DNA of 64,000 bases from Formicarius rufipectus. Taxonomy: Eukaryota; Chordata; Aves; Passeriformes; Formicariidae. Made by a program: the position numbers and the translations under genes. Positions 41,801 through 49,392 of this stretch are shown here, piece by piece. Each line of letters begins with the position of its first letter. Position 1 is the first letter of the stretch. The notes beneath the pieces are model-generated. The model was given only the letters and a program-made list of their open reading frames with translations, had not been told where the DNA came from and searched no databases. Location: positions 29,488-93,487 of the forward strand of contig VXAU01002247.1 of NCBI GenBank assembly GCA_013399695.1, given 5' to 3'.

Positions 41801-44690
41801 TAAAAGTTGTGTTTTGGAAGAGGTCATGAAATGTTCCAGAAGGGTAAGAAATGTTCCAGAAGGGTAAGAAGCACCCCAGGAAGCACAGAGACCACGGGAA
41901 TCCATGGCTGTGAGTCATTACTTCCTTTCACAATTTAATGCAGGTTCAAGAGGCCTAGAGGTATCTGGATGAGAATAAAAGATTGTCTTTAAAGGACCCT
42001 TGTGGCCTGAAGTATGGCTCTATAGCATACCTCAGCAGTAGAAAAGGAGACCAGCAAAACTATTACTCCTGTCCTAAAACCCCTATTGAATCTAAAATCA
42101 TCCAGTCACGATCACAAGAGCAAGCATGATGCTCAGTAAGAACCTTATCAGTTCACATTGCAAGTTCTCATAATCTTCAGTGATACAAGGCTGAAAATTC
42201 CCAACTGAACACCAAACCCACTTTTTTCTCTCGCAGAGTCCAGTCAATAGCTACTTAATGTATTTAGACACACAAAACTAGTCAAGAGAAATATGTATGA
42301 TGCCTTCTTTTGGCTGCAGATGAAAACTGGAGCTACACTGACAACAGCAATTTGATCACCATTCTGAAGAATTCAATTAGGGTTACACAGGTTTCCTCAA
42401 AACATTTTGCCTCCTGCTGTTTGTAAATGTATGAGCTTGGACAAAGAGTGACACAGTGGTTTGGAAATTTCTTGGTTGGTGTGTGGATACTGTGGAGAAA
42501 CGTTAGAAAGAATTCAAGGGCTGCAAAGGAGAACATGGTACAATGATTTCTAAGGTGAAACGTCCAGTTCTGGATTTCACAGACTATCAGTCTTGGTGCT
42601 GGGCAATGGTTTATTTTGCTTTCCTGCTCCTTCCTCTTCATCTTCTTCTCTCCCTCACCTACACCTCAAAACACGGATGACTTTTCAGGTGGATTAATTC
42701 TCTTGTCTGCACTGCAGAAATGCTGGTAATCAGTGCAAAGGAAGCATCTGGAAGAACTGGCTATTAAGAAGGAAACTAGATAAGATCGACTCTCACTGCC
42801 ATTTGGGTTTCCATTTATACACTGTGACAATGTTTTCTGCACATGAATAGTGGGACAAACTCACTTCTGTATTTATTTCATCAGTTCTAAATTTGCTACC
42901 TTTCATTATCATTGCCTGCCCCTTAATTCCAGTACTGGAAAACAGAAGGAACCACTATCCTGTCTACTCAGGGCCACTGTGTGAAATACCTGCTCTTGCT
43001 AACCCATGCAGGTTCACTTCTTACTGTCCCAAGGTAGGTGGAAGTTTCTCACGCTCACATTAAAAGCACATATAACAAACTACTGCAAGTTTTGTCACAA
43101 CCTATTTAAGGCAACAGATCTAGAATAAAACATAGGAGGAGACTTGTAATAGCGACACTATAATTTTACTATTAATACAGCTAGTGGTCATAAATAATTT
43201 CCTGGATGATACTGTCTTGAAATGAGTCTAAGAAAAGTTCACTGAAGTCACTAGGGCTGAATTCTGAAGTCTGACCCTATTAAGAGTCTGAAGTCACATC
43301 TTATTCATTACAGGTTTTTTCCATTACTGTCTCAGTAGCATCAGAGTGAAATGAAATTCATACATCTCACAGGTTCTCATAAAGTGCACACTAACAAACT
43401 GATATTTGTATTTTCACTACAATTTTTTTAGAGAGAAAAGTTAAGGAATTAGAAATTAATTTAAAAACAGGAAAACCCAAACATCTCCCAGTTATATTGC
43501 CTATATTCAAAGATTCTTGCCCATTGTTCTTAGCTTGGGAGTCATGAATAAATGACATATTTCTATTAGTACCTCCCTTCTCCTTCAGAATAGATATTGC
43601 CACCAAAGATTTCCCGACAAATAACAGTAAGGCCATACTACAGCAAATTTTGTTTTCCATTAAAACACTGCTGCAAGGCATAAAATTTTGCTGTGACATC
43701 AAAATAAAGCAATTCTCTTAAAATACAAAAATTCTAAATGTTTCAACATTAATTTAAAATTCAACAATTAAGAAATTACTTAAACTATACTTTCTAAACT
43801 TTAATTTAGGAAATGTGAGTTAGTGAATTAAAGAATTCAGACTGCATTAACATCTTGTAACATGAACAAATACATAAAGTCCTGAGGGGAAAACTAATAG
43901 GAAAGGTATTTTGCTTTAGGCAAATTAATCAGAATAGAAATTGCATAAACAAGAAAAATTAAATGGTAAGCTAGAAATTGTCTTAAAATTTTAAAAAGAA
44001 ACAATTTTGTTATTTTAAACTATTTTGGAGTCTTTTCAATTACTTACTATTTTTAAAAATAAAGAACTGAAATGGCTACAACTAGAAAGGATAACAAAAA
44101 GTAGCTGTTTTAAAATCAGCCAGACTGATAATTGTTTCTTCTCTGTAACTGAAAAGGAAGCAATATCATGTTTTAGTATATGATTTTTTCATCTCACGAT
44201 TAATTCTTAAAGAAAATATTTTCTACTTATGTTTTGATACAGTAGGATTGAAAAATACAATATTTTTTCCTGTGTTCCAGCCTCATGGTGTTCGCCAGTG
44301 AAAAAATAAAACAGGTGGTTTTACTCATAAGCTGATCCTAACAGCACATTTTAGAGATCATCCAACCGTTATTCATTGACATATAAACTCTTCTGCCTAT
44401 TTTAAGTAATAGATATATTATTTCCTTTTTTTCAAAAATGCAAATATTTTAAAAAAATTAATAAAATTGTTGGATATGTCAAGTGAGTTGACTCTTCAAA
44501 CTACACAGTACTAAATACATCACTAAGATATAGCAACGTATATAGCAGGAAATGAACATTGCACATGTTCACACTCATTTTAAAGGAATTACAAGTTACT
44601 TACTTTCATCGTTTGAAACATTCCCCAGGGAGGTGTGACTGGAGTAACGTTTGTTTTCACTTTCATTGAGACATCGTTCAATCCAACTCT
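2713..44690 (-). CDS. RFX4: RFX4 gene, internal part (12 coding exons, both ends missing)
   Basis: This span carries RFX4, a nuclear transcription factor that binds X-box DNA through a winged-helix RFX domain. It is known for roles in dorsal brain midline and subcommissural organ development, ciliary gene control, and testis. Twelve exons, read right to left, are 44690-44604, 37590-37530, 33338-33215, 21525-21464, 16800-16587, 15749-15672, 13918-13755, 11358-11258, 9488-9430, 7869-7725, 4555-4461 and 2830-2713. Lengths and phases fit together exactly (1308 bases, no frameshift or stop). The translation follows vertebrate RFX4 almost residue for residue, not RFX6 or RFX1-3; [17 protein letters not shown] and [19 protein letters not shown] are RFX4-type strings. 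The long brain isoform is about 735 residues, so roughly 300 residues are outside the window. The first coding exon and the 3' exons were searched for by eye and not found. Confidence 0.96.
3263..3372 (-). mobile_element. CR1: CR1 LINE 3' end fragment (minus orientation)
   Basis: The string AGAATCACAGAATATGCTG, followed by GTTGGAAG and, further on, AGTCCAACTTCTAGCCC, is the reverse complement of the avian CR1 3' end of the subfamily ending in AACTxxGCATATTCTGTGATTCT. Only the last 100 or so bases are recognisable. This is usual for CR1, which is nearly always 5'-truncated and has no long poly-A tail. It is an old insertion with many substitutions. Confidence 0.85.
3729..3794 (+). mobile_element. 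CR1: CR1 LINE 3' end fragment (plus orientation)
   Basis: GAGTTGGACACGATGATCC, then TTGTGGGTCCCTTCCAACTT and GGCATATTCTGTGA, match the sense 3' end of an avian CR1. It belongs to the same subfamily type as the minus-strand fragment at 3263-3372. The 3' ends of the two copies point away from each other, so the 530-base segment is bounded by an inverted pair. Confidence 0.85.
4461..4555 (-). CDS. RFX4: RFX4 window exon 11: [20 protein letters not shown]
   Basis: This 95-base exon completes a Leu codon, then encodes [20 protein letters not shown] and [11 protein letters not shown], part of the dimerization region. The acceptor is TTTTGTCTGCCAG. The donor that keeps the RFX4 frame is AAG|GTTGGT, a weak match to U1. 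Only four bases further on is GTTG|GTAAGC, a stronger match that would shift the frame if used. The chosen end is set by homology: the next exon starts with Val-Ala-Ala-Lys in phase 0. Confidence 0.94.
4556..7724. other. RFX4 intron, no recognised element
   Basis: About 3.2 kb between window exons 10 and 11. It has a short (CA)n run near 5071 and several short chance frames (the longest is 118 codons at 6405-6761, plus strand). I recognise no repeat family, RNA gene or exon. Confidence 0.65.
7725..7869 (-). CDS. RFX4: RFX4 window exon 10: start of dimerization region, [20 protein letters not shown]
   Basis: This 145-base exon has 48 codons plus one base: [40 protein letters not shown] and EHRKLIIQ. 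It falls in the D (dimerization) region conserved in RFX1-4, 6 and 8, which lets these factors form homo- and heterodimers. The acceptor is TGGATTACAG and the donor CAAT|GTAAGA. It enters in phase 0 and leaves in phase 1. Confidence 0.96.
7870..9429. other. RFX4 intron, no recognised element
   Basis: About 1.6 kb between window exons 9 and 10. There is a short (CAAA)n run at about 8207-8220. Nothing else can be named. Confidence 0.65.
9430..9488 (-). CDS. RFX4: RFX4 window exon 9: [20 protein letters not shown]
   Basis: This 59-base exon was found from the protein match, being too short to show as an open frame. It completes a Leu codon begun in the previous exon and encodes [19 protein letters not shown]. 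The basic, amphipathic sequence links regions C and D of the RFX family. The acceptor is TTTTTTTTGCAG and the donor CCAA|GTAAAT. It enters in phase 1 and leaves in phase 0. Confidence 0.95.
9489..11257. other. RFX4 intron with an uninterrupted plus-strand frame
   Basis: About 1.8 kb between window exons 8 and 9. It contains an open plus-strand frame at 10222-10599 (126 codons, acidic/basic, unknown), treated under findings. It also has a T-run near 10716-10730. No repeat family was recognised. Confidence 0.6.
11258..11358 (-). CDS. RFX4: RFX4 window exon 8: [20 protein letters not shown]
   Basis: This 101-base exon encodes [20 protein letters not shown] followed by [13 protein letters not shown]. 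It is part of the extended helical region C that leads into the dimerization domain. The acceptor is CCTTTTTCAG and the donor GAAT|GTATGT. It enters in phase 2 and leaves in phase 1. The match to vertebrate RFX4 is complete over the stretch I can compare. Confidence 0.95.
11359..13754. other. RFX4 intron with TA microsatellite
   Basis: About 2.4 kb between window exons 7 and 8. It holds the compound TA repeat at 13129-13172. The 148-codon plus-strand frame at 11752-12198 resembles nothing I know and is probably a chance frame. Confidence 0.65.
13129..13172. repeat. Compound (TA)n / AAGATA microsatellite
   Basis: Two spacers of AAGATA split a run of TA dinucleotides. It is simple-sequence DNA in an intron. 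Confidence 0.85.
13755..13918 (-). CDS. RFX4: RFX4 window exon 7: regions [22 protein letters not shown]
   Basis: This 164-base exon has 54 codons plus two bases. It encodes [20 protein letters not shown], then [20 protein letters not shown] and [14 protein letters not shown]. The helical, hydrophobic sequence belongs to the conserved B/C regions that precede the RFX dimerization domain. The acceptor is CTCACAATTGCAG. The donor is GACAG|GTCAGT; the last two bases AG join with T of the next exon to give Ser, and the next codons are LTQ, as in RFX4. Ending two bases earlier would create a stop at the junction, which fixes the donor position. Confidence 0.96.
13919..15671. other. RFX4 intron with an exon-like minus-strand frame
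   Basis: About 1.8 kb between window exons 6 and 7. It includes an open minus-strand frame at 15122-15427 with good protein-like composition and an internal AAG|GTTTGT donor, discussed under findings. A purine-rich patch lies at about 14405-14470. No repeat family was recognised. Confidence 0.6.
15672..15749 (-). CDS. RFX4: RFX4 window exon 6: region [21 protein letters not shown]
   Basis: This exon is exactly 78 bases (26 codons), in phase 0 at both ends, encoding [26 protein letters not shown]. This is the start of the conserved B region that follows the DNA-binding domain in RFX1-4, RFX6 and RFX8. The acceptor is CTTTTTCAG and the donor GATGAG|GTATGG. Because it is symmetrical (0-0), skipping it would keep the frame. 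Confidence 0.96.
15750..16586. other. RFX4 intron, nothing recognised
   Basis: A short intron (about 0.84 kb) between window exons 5 and 6. AT-rich, with no repeat or regulatory motif I can defend. Confidence 0.7.
16587..16800 (-). CDS. RFX4: RFX4 window exon 5: end of DNA-binding domain (YHYYG) and RFX4-specific linker
   Basis: This 214-base exon has 71 full codons. It starts with [20 protein letters not shown], which closes the winged helix, and runs on through [18 protein letters not shown] to the [19 protein letters not shown] segment that leads into region B. The acceptor is TATGTATCAG and the donor GAGAAG|GTAACA. It enters in phase 2 and leaves in phase 0. One visible difference from the mammalian form is Asn for Ser in the KEN-SQYY segment. 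In mammals, an alternative testis first exon splices directly into this exon, giving a product without the main part of the DNA-binding domain. I did not find such an exon in the upstream intron. Confidence 0.97.
16801..21463. other. RFX4 intron, AT-rich, short palindromes
   Basis: About 4.7 kb between window exons 4 and 5. Near 18181-18230 there are repeated AATATTGATTAAT units that form short palindromes. In mammals an alternative testis first exon lies upstream of the next exon, but no matching sequence was seen here. No mobile element was recognised. Confidence 0.6.
18181..18230. repeat. Palindromic AT repeat (AATATTGATTAAT units)
   Basis: AATCAATATTGATT at 18187-18200 is a perfect 14-base palindrome. 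Related AATATTGATTAATATTGAA sequence follows directly. It looks like a small local duplication in AT-rich DNA. Confidence 0.7.
21464..21525 (-). CDS. RFX4: RFX4 window exon 4: recognition helix and wing ([10 protein letters not shown])
   Basis: This 62-base exon encodes [20 protein letters not shown] and two bases of the following Lys codon. RRLGTRGxSKYHYYG is the diagnostic signature of the RFX DNA-binding domain, and in the RFX1-DNA structure the wing in this area contacts the major groove. The acceptor ends TTATTTGCAG and the donor is CAAA|GTAAGC. It enters in phase 0 and leaves in phase 2. It was too short to stand out as an open frame and was found by matching the protein. It is preceded by the largest intron between visible exons, 11.7 kb. 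Confidence 0.96.
23668..23683. repeat. A16 run
   Basis: Sixteen consecutive A bases followed by GAGAG. No recognisable retrotransposon body was seen upstream. Confidence 0.8.
24815..24828. repeat. A14 run
   Basis: A homopolymer of fourteen A bases within the large intron, with no associated element recognised. Confidence 0.8.
25505..25605 (-). mobile_element. CR1: CR1 LINE 3' end fragment (minus orientation)
   Basis: CATAGAATCACAGAATGGTT, followed by TGGGTTGGAAGGAACCTTAT and AGGTCATCTTGTTCCA, is the reverse complement of the commonest avian CR1 3' end, including the start of the ATTCTATG tail unit. The match continues weakly as CTGGCATGGGCAGTGACATT (consensus CTGCCATGGGCAGGGACA) and fades by about 25605. 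It is a 5'-truncated, diverged copy. This subfamily type differs from the pair near 3.3-3.8 kb. Confidence 0.92.
28981..29000. other. A-rich run with one undetermined base (N at 28998)
   Basis: The only ambiguous base in the window sits inside an A-run. The cause is most likely a polymerase-slippage or assembly problem in a homopolymer, not biology. Confidence 0.9.
33215..33338 (-). CDS. RFX4: RFX4 window exon 3: first half of the RFX winged-helix domain
   Basis: This 124-base exon gives 41 full codons, from [20 protein letters not shown] to VNAASFGK. In known RFX structures this stretch forms helices H1, H2 and the start of H3, and AASFGK is the conserved beginning of the third helix. The acceptor is a short T-rich tract ending TTAAG and the donor is AAG|GTAAGT. 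It enters in phase 2 and leaves in phase 0. Every residue I can compare matches the vertebrate RFX4 form, including [11 protein letters not shown], which differs from RFX6 (EGVCLPRC-type) and RFX1-3 (EGVSLPRST-type). Confidence 0.97.
33339..37529. other. RFX4 intron with tandem duplication and short TA repeat
   Basis: About 4.2 kb between window exons 2 and 3. It contains a (TA)n run at 34877-34892 and a 27-base tandem duplication at 35600-35653. No further exon or named repeat was seen. Confidence 0.65.
35600..35653. repeat. 27-base tandem duplication (two copies)
   Basis: The unit, starting TTTCCCCAATTATGATG and ending ATTTGGCAG, occurs twice back to back at 35600-35626 and 35627-35653. 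The copies differ at one base (T/C, a GTATT/GCATT difference). The near identity suggests a fairly recent duplication. Confidence 0.9.
37530..37590 (-). CDS. RFX4: RFX4 window exon 2: linker before the DNA-binding domain
   Basis: This 61-base exon encodes [19 protein letters not shown] and the first two bases of the Trp codon that opens the RFX domain. The acceptor is TTTCTTCACAG and the donor TG|GTAAGA. It enters in phase 1 and leaves in phase 2. The segment is a charged, Ser/Thr/Pro-containing linker, and its last residues (TLQW with the next exon) begin helix 1 of the winged helix. The exon lies about 0.9 kb downstream (in gene direction) of the intronic CpG island at 38.4-39.2 kb. A transcript starting in that island would have this as its second exon. 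Confidence 0.95.
38440..39245. promoter_or_regulatory. CpG island inside RFX4 intron; possible alternative promoter
   Basis: This block is much richer in GC and in CpG than the surrounding AT-rich intron (examples are CACGGCGCCTG, TTCGCGTCTTCACGCAAC, GCGCGGCGCCCC and CCGCGGAC). CpG islands in vertebrates mostly mark promoters or Polycomb-controlled developmental enhancers. It lies about 0.9 kb upstream, in gene direction, of the exon just before the DNA-binding domain. A promoter here could drive RFX4 transcripts lacking the N-terminal exon. RFX4 has several isoforms with different starts in mammals, but I cannot match this island to a known one. A strong plus-strand donor at its right border (39275) could also indicate an antisense transcript. 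Confidence 0.6.
41263..41320. repeat. A/C-only low-complexity tract
   Basis: An almost pure A and C stretch with repeated CCAAACAA-type units on the plus strand. It is intronic simple sequence. Confidence 0.8.
41828..41867. repeat. 20-base perfect tandem duplication
   Basis: GAAATGTTCCAGAAGGGTAA occurs twice, directly adjacent and identical (41828-41847 and 41848-41867). A recent slippage or duplication event is the simplest explanation. Confidence 0.92.
44604..44690 (-). CDS. RFX4: RFX4 window exon 1: N-terminal segment [17 protein letters not shown]
   Basis: This 87-base exon encodes the N-terminal segment of the long RFX4 isoforms, upstream of the DNA-binding domain ([17 protein letters not shown], then [11 protein letters not shown]). 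The acceptor is a T-rich run ending TTTTTTTGCAG and the donor is GAAA|GTAAGT, a strong U1 match. It starts in phase 1: the first two bases complete a Glu codon begun in an upstream exon. That upstream exon should encode the initiator Met and a short acidic start. It ends in phase 1 and joins the next exon to give Asn-Glu-Glu-Lys. No start codon lies in frame here, so this is not the first coding exon. Confidence 0.95.
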
Positions 44691-47600
44691 CTGCAAAAAA
44701 ACCGAAGATGCTCTTTTTTGGTGTGTTTGTCTTTGCATAAAAAAGTAAACTGGCAACAGATAAAACTAAACAAAGCACTGGTTTTCAACAGATGGTGTTC
44801 TGTAACATTTCTGTTAAAACATGCTCAGTCTGACATTATTTAGCAAGAAAATCCTTTCTTGCTTTCAAACTTAGCTGTTGCTTTTTAATTTCTTTTTTTG
44901 TTTGTTTGTTTTTAAACTACAGAGGCTGAAACACTTATATGTACAAAATAAAGACTCTAAAGATATTCTTCTCCACCCCTCCAGCACATGATACGTTTAA
45001 AAAAATTGCCAAGTTTTAGTCTGGCAAAGACATATATCCTGTAGCATTTGCACTGGTTTTGAAAGAATTCTTAATGTGTGTAATCAATCATTCATGTGAA
45101 TTTTGGTTGCAGTGAGGTTCAAACTGGGCTCGTTGAAGTCCAGTCCTATGACCCCACTCACACTGGTGGAGTCTCAGGCCCTGCCAAGGTCTTTTCCTCA
45201 CTGGTACAAGTCCAACACAGCAAATCAGTAGCCACTGAGCTACCCAAAACTCTGTCACTCTGCAGTGCAAACTCAACCACTCCTATCCTCCCTCTGTTCT
45301 CCCTTTTGATTTATTTCCACCAGTCAGAGGAATTACCTACAACATTACATTGATTTGACTCTGCTGTTCTTTCTGGAAGCAATAACTTGCATCCCCTGAT
45401 GACTCTGAAGGATGCACCAGACTCAGCAGAATTTACAGGTCTTCAGGGCAAAAGTTACACCTTCTTATGTGTTTTCTTTGACCAAGTTAGAAATATGAGT
45501 CCTTGAGTTTGTCTGGAATCCCTGGGTTTTGCTACAATAAGTTGACCTTCCCCATAAGATTATTTTTCAAGGGCGTGAACGTGGACAGAAATGAGCTCAT
45601 AGAACTCCCTTCGGACAAAGAAAGAAAAAGAAGGGATAGGTGGGAAGACAGCAAGGCAATTCTACAAGTTAAAACAGGAAACAATCCCACTGAGTGAGGA
45701 GATGCACAAGAAATAAGGGGGAACAGGCCTTGCTGTCAGCAAACTGTCAGAGCCAGAAACACCTGCAAAGACACGGAAATGGCTTCAGATTCCATTCCAT
45801 AAGCCCCCCACCTTCCTGAAACATCAGGCTACCTGCACAGCACAGGCATCAGTCTGCCAGACAGCAAAAGCCCATCACAGCAACCGGCTTGAAGGGAAAG
45901 CAGGAACCCAGTGCATTGGGAAAATTGCCCATCTGGTTTACAGAAGATAAAAGTTGATATGACTTCATTCCAGCACTGGATGCCAATAAACAAATAGATT
46001 AATAGTCATGACCAAAAACACCCTGCAGAAAAAATTGCTTTTTAAACCCAGGCAGTTGCACAAACTTGTGCATATTGCCCTGTACACGCTCTCCACTGCT
46101 ACAGAGACAACCAAAAAGGACAATGCCACCTGCACAGGACCTCAGAAAGGGTCTGCTGAGAACCCTTGGGGGTTGATTTCCAGGCTACAAGACTCCAGGT
46201 ACTGTTGCATTGTGCTCTTTTGGTTTTCAGGCAGTGTTGTGGCAGCTCCAGGCTATTCCCTTCCCTGTGCTTCTTTGCCCATGTATTCCCAGTAGGAACA
46301 TGCTGTGGTTCTGCCTCCGCCAATACAAACATGCCCCTGTATTCATCTTGCTCATTCACCATCAAACTGCCCCATGCCTTGGGAGCCTCACAAACCTTTT
46401 CCCTCCAGCTGCTACTTTGAGGCTCTTCTCCAAACACCAGCAGAAGTAACACTTGTTGACAACAGGTGTTTCAAAGAATATTTCTCCTACCATCAAATTC
46501 AGCACAGCCTTGTATAAAAATCCCTTTAATACTGCTGACACCACAGTGTGAAACTTGCCAGCCATGCCTGTGCTGTCTGCTCAGCCCCTGCTGGGTCCCA
46601 AACCCACAAGACTCTGCCTTCGAAGATCTCCCTGCTCACACCACTCAGCTGCCTCGGGTGGGGGGTATCACCTCCTCCTCTAAGGGCCAACACCGTGATA
46701 TGGCTGCTTTGTACCAGATTTCTTTCACTGCCCTAAAACTGAGCTAATAGCAGCTCTGCTGTCCCATTTTAGTGCCATGAGCTGGTGGACAGGAGCTTGG
46801 ATCCTCACAGACCCCTACAAGGTGAAGAGAAACGTGCTGCTGAGGACGACATTGGAGAGAGATGCAAGAAGCCTTGAGAAAGACTACCCTTCCTCCTCCT
46901 TCTTTCAGCACAGAGCCATGGCTGTATAGAATTCCCTTGGCTCTGAGCCCAGCTGCAGGGAGGAAAAGCAAAGGCAGCTGCCAATAGCACCAAGGAGAGC
47001 CCGATGCCCAGCTCTGCCCTTTCTTTCCCTCCCAGCACCAAGAGCTGGGAAGTTGGGACGCATCCTCTTCCCTGGGCAGCAGGGAACTGGCAGCAGCCAT
47101 CTTTAGTCACATTCCCTGCCTAAGGAATAGGAGAAAAAACTTTTTAGGTGTCACTTGATAAGAATTCTCACCATCCTTGTTCACATACTGTCTCTGATAG
47201 CTGCACATGTTCCCCTTTTCCATGGGTAAAGCACCCACTTTACACTGCCAGATAAAGTCACTGGAGTAGGGTGCATTTATTGTGTAATTATGTGCTGCAA
47301 CTCCTTTGCTCCTGAATTGCCCTGGTGCAGCTTGCTGCAGCCAGAGCTTGGCTTTCTCTTTGTGGCCTTGCATTTAAATAGCTGATAGAAATTCTTTAAG
47401 GCTGAAAAGATACATGACCTGTCTAGCACCAAAGAAAGTAGAAAACTAACTCTTTTGAGCAAAAATGTCAGGGAGTTTATGGCAAATTTGTCAAAATATT
47501 CAGCAGATGACAAAATGTGACAATACCAATTAAAGGCTGTCATATATCATAAACCAAATTATTTAAGAATAAATAATTGTTCTAATAAACATCTTCGTTT

Positions 47601-47778
47601 AATAAGTAGCTATTTTTAAGTGTTTGTACAAAGGCAAACATTTTTACAAGGCTTTAAACTCCCAATATTAATTACCATGTCTTCAGGTACTAAAAGAAAA
47701 ATACAACCACAGATTTGCTTAAATTTTAAATATTCCCTTCAGCAACCTGCAAATCCCAGATACAATAACACCTGCCTA

Positions 47779-47940
47779 GAACAAAAAGAAACAAACAAAA
47801 ACACCTCCCCACAAAAGAAAAACCAAAACCAAATAACCTCAATTAAACATCCCCCCACCAAAAAAAGCAAACAAAAAAACCCAAAACAAAAACAAAACAA
47901 AAAACCCCAACAAAACAAAACACAACACAAAACAAAACTC
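47779..47940. repeat. Long A/C-only tract ((CAAAA)n-like)
   Basis: About 160 bases made almost only of A and C on the plus strand, with few G or T bases. It includes AAAACAAAACAAAAAACCCC and ACAAAACACAACACAAAAC. It is low-complexity sequence. The plus-strand frame over it (47620-47952, Lys/Gln/Asn/Thr-rich) and the minus-strand frame (Phe/Cys/Gly-rich) are by-products of this composition. Confidence 0.85.
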
Positions 47941-49126
47941 TCTAGGAGTTAATAGCATTAGATTCTGACTCAGTGTAATGAACCCACTGGGTAAAGCTCT
48001 CTACATGTTGAATGCTCTTTTCCTCATGACACAGAGATGTACCACTGGGCTGCACTGGAGCCTGTCCCAGGCAGTCCAGCTGCACAAAAAGGCCCATAGC
48101 AAATCCCTGGTGTCACTAGGCTGAGGTTCATCACTTGCCCCCAAAGCTGGCACTGATCATGTTACACCACTGCCCTAAACACAGATTGAGTCACGTGGTA
48201 TCGAAGGTTTCTTGTGATTAAAGCCTAAATTATTGCACTTGGAATTTACAAACTTCTCATAGACACAGGAACATCAGGAACAGTATAATAGAGAGTTCAG
48301 GCGTTGACTAAGCAGAAGCGCATATCAGACCTGAGATGGATGATGAGTCATCAATCCAACATGAGAAACTCCAAATTTCTAGCAGGAGGTGCTTGTGAGA
48401 GCACAAGAAAAATGCATCCTGTCAAATACAGGTTGCACTTTTACTCACTGCATTTTCAGTGTATCAAGTCATAAGGCATCTGTTTTCCTCACTCTCTAGG
48501 ACTTCTTCCCACCCTGAGCCCCAGCATATCATACCCTCAGTTGTACTGGGTCACCGGTTGGAGAAAGGGTCAGCACTAGTCAAAAAACATCCAGGTAAAA
48601 TAAAGAGATTAATTAATATCTAGTAGTAAAATGCAGTATAGTCACATGCTGATAACTCTGGGCTGTGACACAGTACAGAAACTCCCACAATCTCATTAGC
48701 AAAGAAAGCAAATAATGTTTTCAATGGCATTTTGAAGCTACATCTTTAAATAGAAGATCACTTTTTAATTTCACAAAGATCAAGAGTGAATTGTAGTGAA
48801 ACACACAACTATGTTTCTCAGTCTTAAAACTTTTACTATATAATTTTGTATACTACTGAATACAAACACACTGTGTCTTCTTTGGGAGTCCTACATGAGG
48901 GAAAGAAGACAGTTATTCAAATTACAGTAATCTTTCCAGTGTCAATTTTCTGGCAGAATAACTTACTATAACACAAACAAATAATATCAATTGTTCCCAA
49001 TGAAGTGGTGAAAGATGGATTGAAAAGAAACACAGGACTACTTCTGGTCATTATTTTGCCTCTTCTCTTTTCGGTCCTAATCTTGCTAAGACTGAGCCTT
49101 AAGCACAAGAGTATTTCACTTCCATT

Positions 49127-49139
49127 AAATGCGCCCACT
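49127..49139. repeat. Target-site duplication, 5' copy
   Basis: AAATGCGCCCACT, matched by AAATGTGCCCACT at 49380-49392. The single difference is C/T at a CpG, as expected from methyl-cytosine decay. Confidence 0.65.
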
Positions 49140-49379
49140 GCAGCGGGCGTTGGCCGAGTGGCGTAGGCCCCCGCTTGTGGAGCCGGCTCCTCCTCTGAGG
49201 ACGCTGGTTCGAATCCTGGAGGAACTCGCTGTCGCCGTCCGAGCTGCTCTGCCGTGGAAAATGAACCTCAGGAGTAAAGGGGGTGGGGGCCAGTTCCACG
49301 CACACTATGCCTCACCTAAAAAATCCATTGCGCAGGCTTATCCCAAGATCTTTGTTCGCGAAGTCCAGCCAACAACAAC
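49140..49379 (+). mobile_element. tRNA-derived SINE-like insertion with (CAA)n tail and target-site duplication
   Basis: A 240-base element starts GCAGCGGGCGTTGGCCGAG. It has a pol III A box (TGGCCGAGTGG, 49151-49161) and a B box (GGTTCGAATCC, 49206-49216). The 5' CAGCG (49141-49145) pairs with CGCTG (49227-49231), and TCCTC/GAGGA at about 49191-49201 would form a long variable arm, as in Ser and Leu tRNAs. The first bases GCAGCG and TGGCCGAGTGG resemble vertebrate tRNA-Ser. A tRNA-unrelated body follows, ending in AACAACAACA. Directly flanking are AAATGCGCCCACT (49127-49139) and AAATGTGCCCACT (49380-49392), 12 of 13 bases identical, the mark of LINE-mediated insertion. The acceptor and T stems are too poorly paired for a working tRNA. 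Confidence 0.62.
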
Positions 49380-49392
49380 AAATGTGCCCACT
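49380..49392. repeat. Target-site duplication, 3' copy
   Basis: AAATGTGCCCACT, directly after the CAA-repeat tail of the SINE-like element. It pairs with the 5' copy at 49127-49139. Confidence 0.65.

Larger units (their letters stand above)
37591..44603. other. RFX4 intron (7.0 kb) containing a CpG island
   Basis: This intron lies between window exons 1 and 2. Its main feature is the CpG island at 38.44-39.25 kb, listed separately. It also holds an A/C-rich tract at 41263-41320 with (CCAAA)-like units, a T/G-rich tract at about 41625-41665, and a 20-base tandem duplication at 41828-41867. The rest is AT-rich and unassigned. Confidence 0.65.

Noticed and set aside
46099..47110. Several 80-118 codon frames on both strands
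   Set aside because: They overlap in different frames, show no recognisable motif, and none is bounded by convincing splice sites or a promoter signal.
49141..49231. A functional tRNA-Ser or tRNA-Leu gene
   Set aside because: A and B boxes are present, but the T stem (GCTGG/CCTGG) and anticodon stem have mismatches. The anticodon loop would read GTG (His), inconsistent with a long-variable-arm tRNA. The flanking direct repeats enclose a larger element, so a SINE head is the better call.
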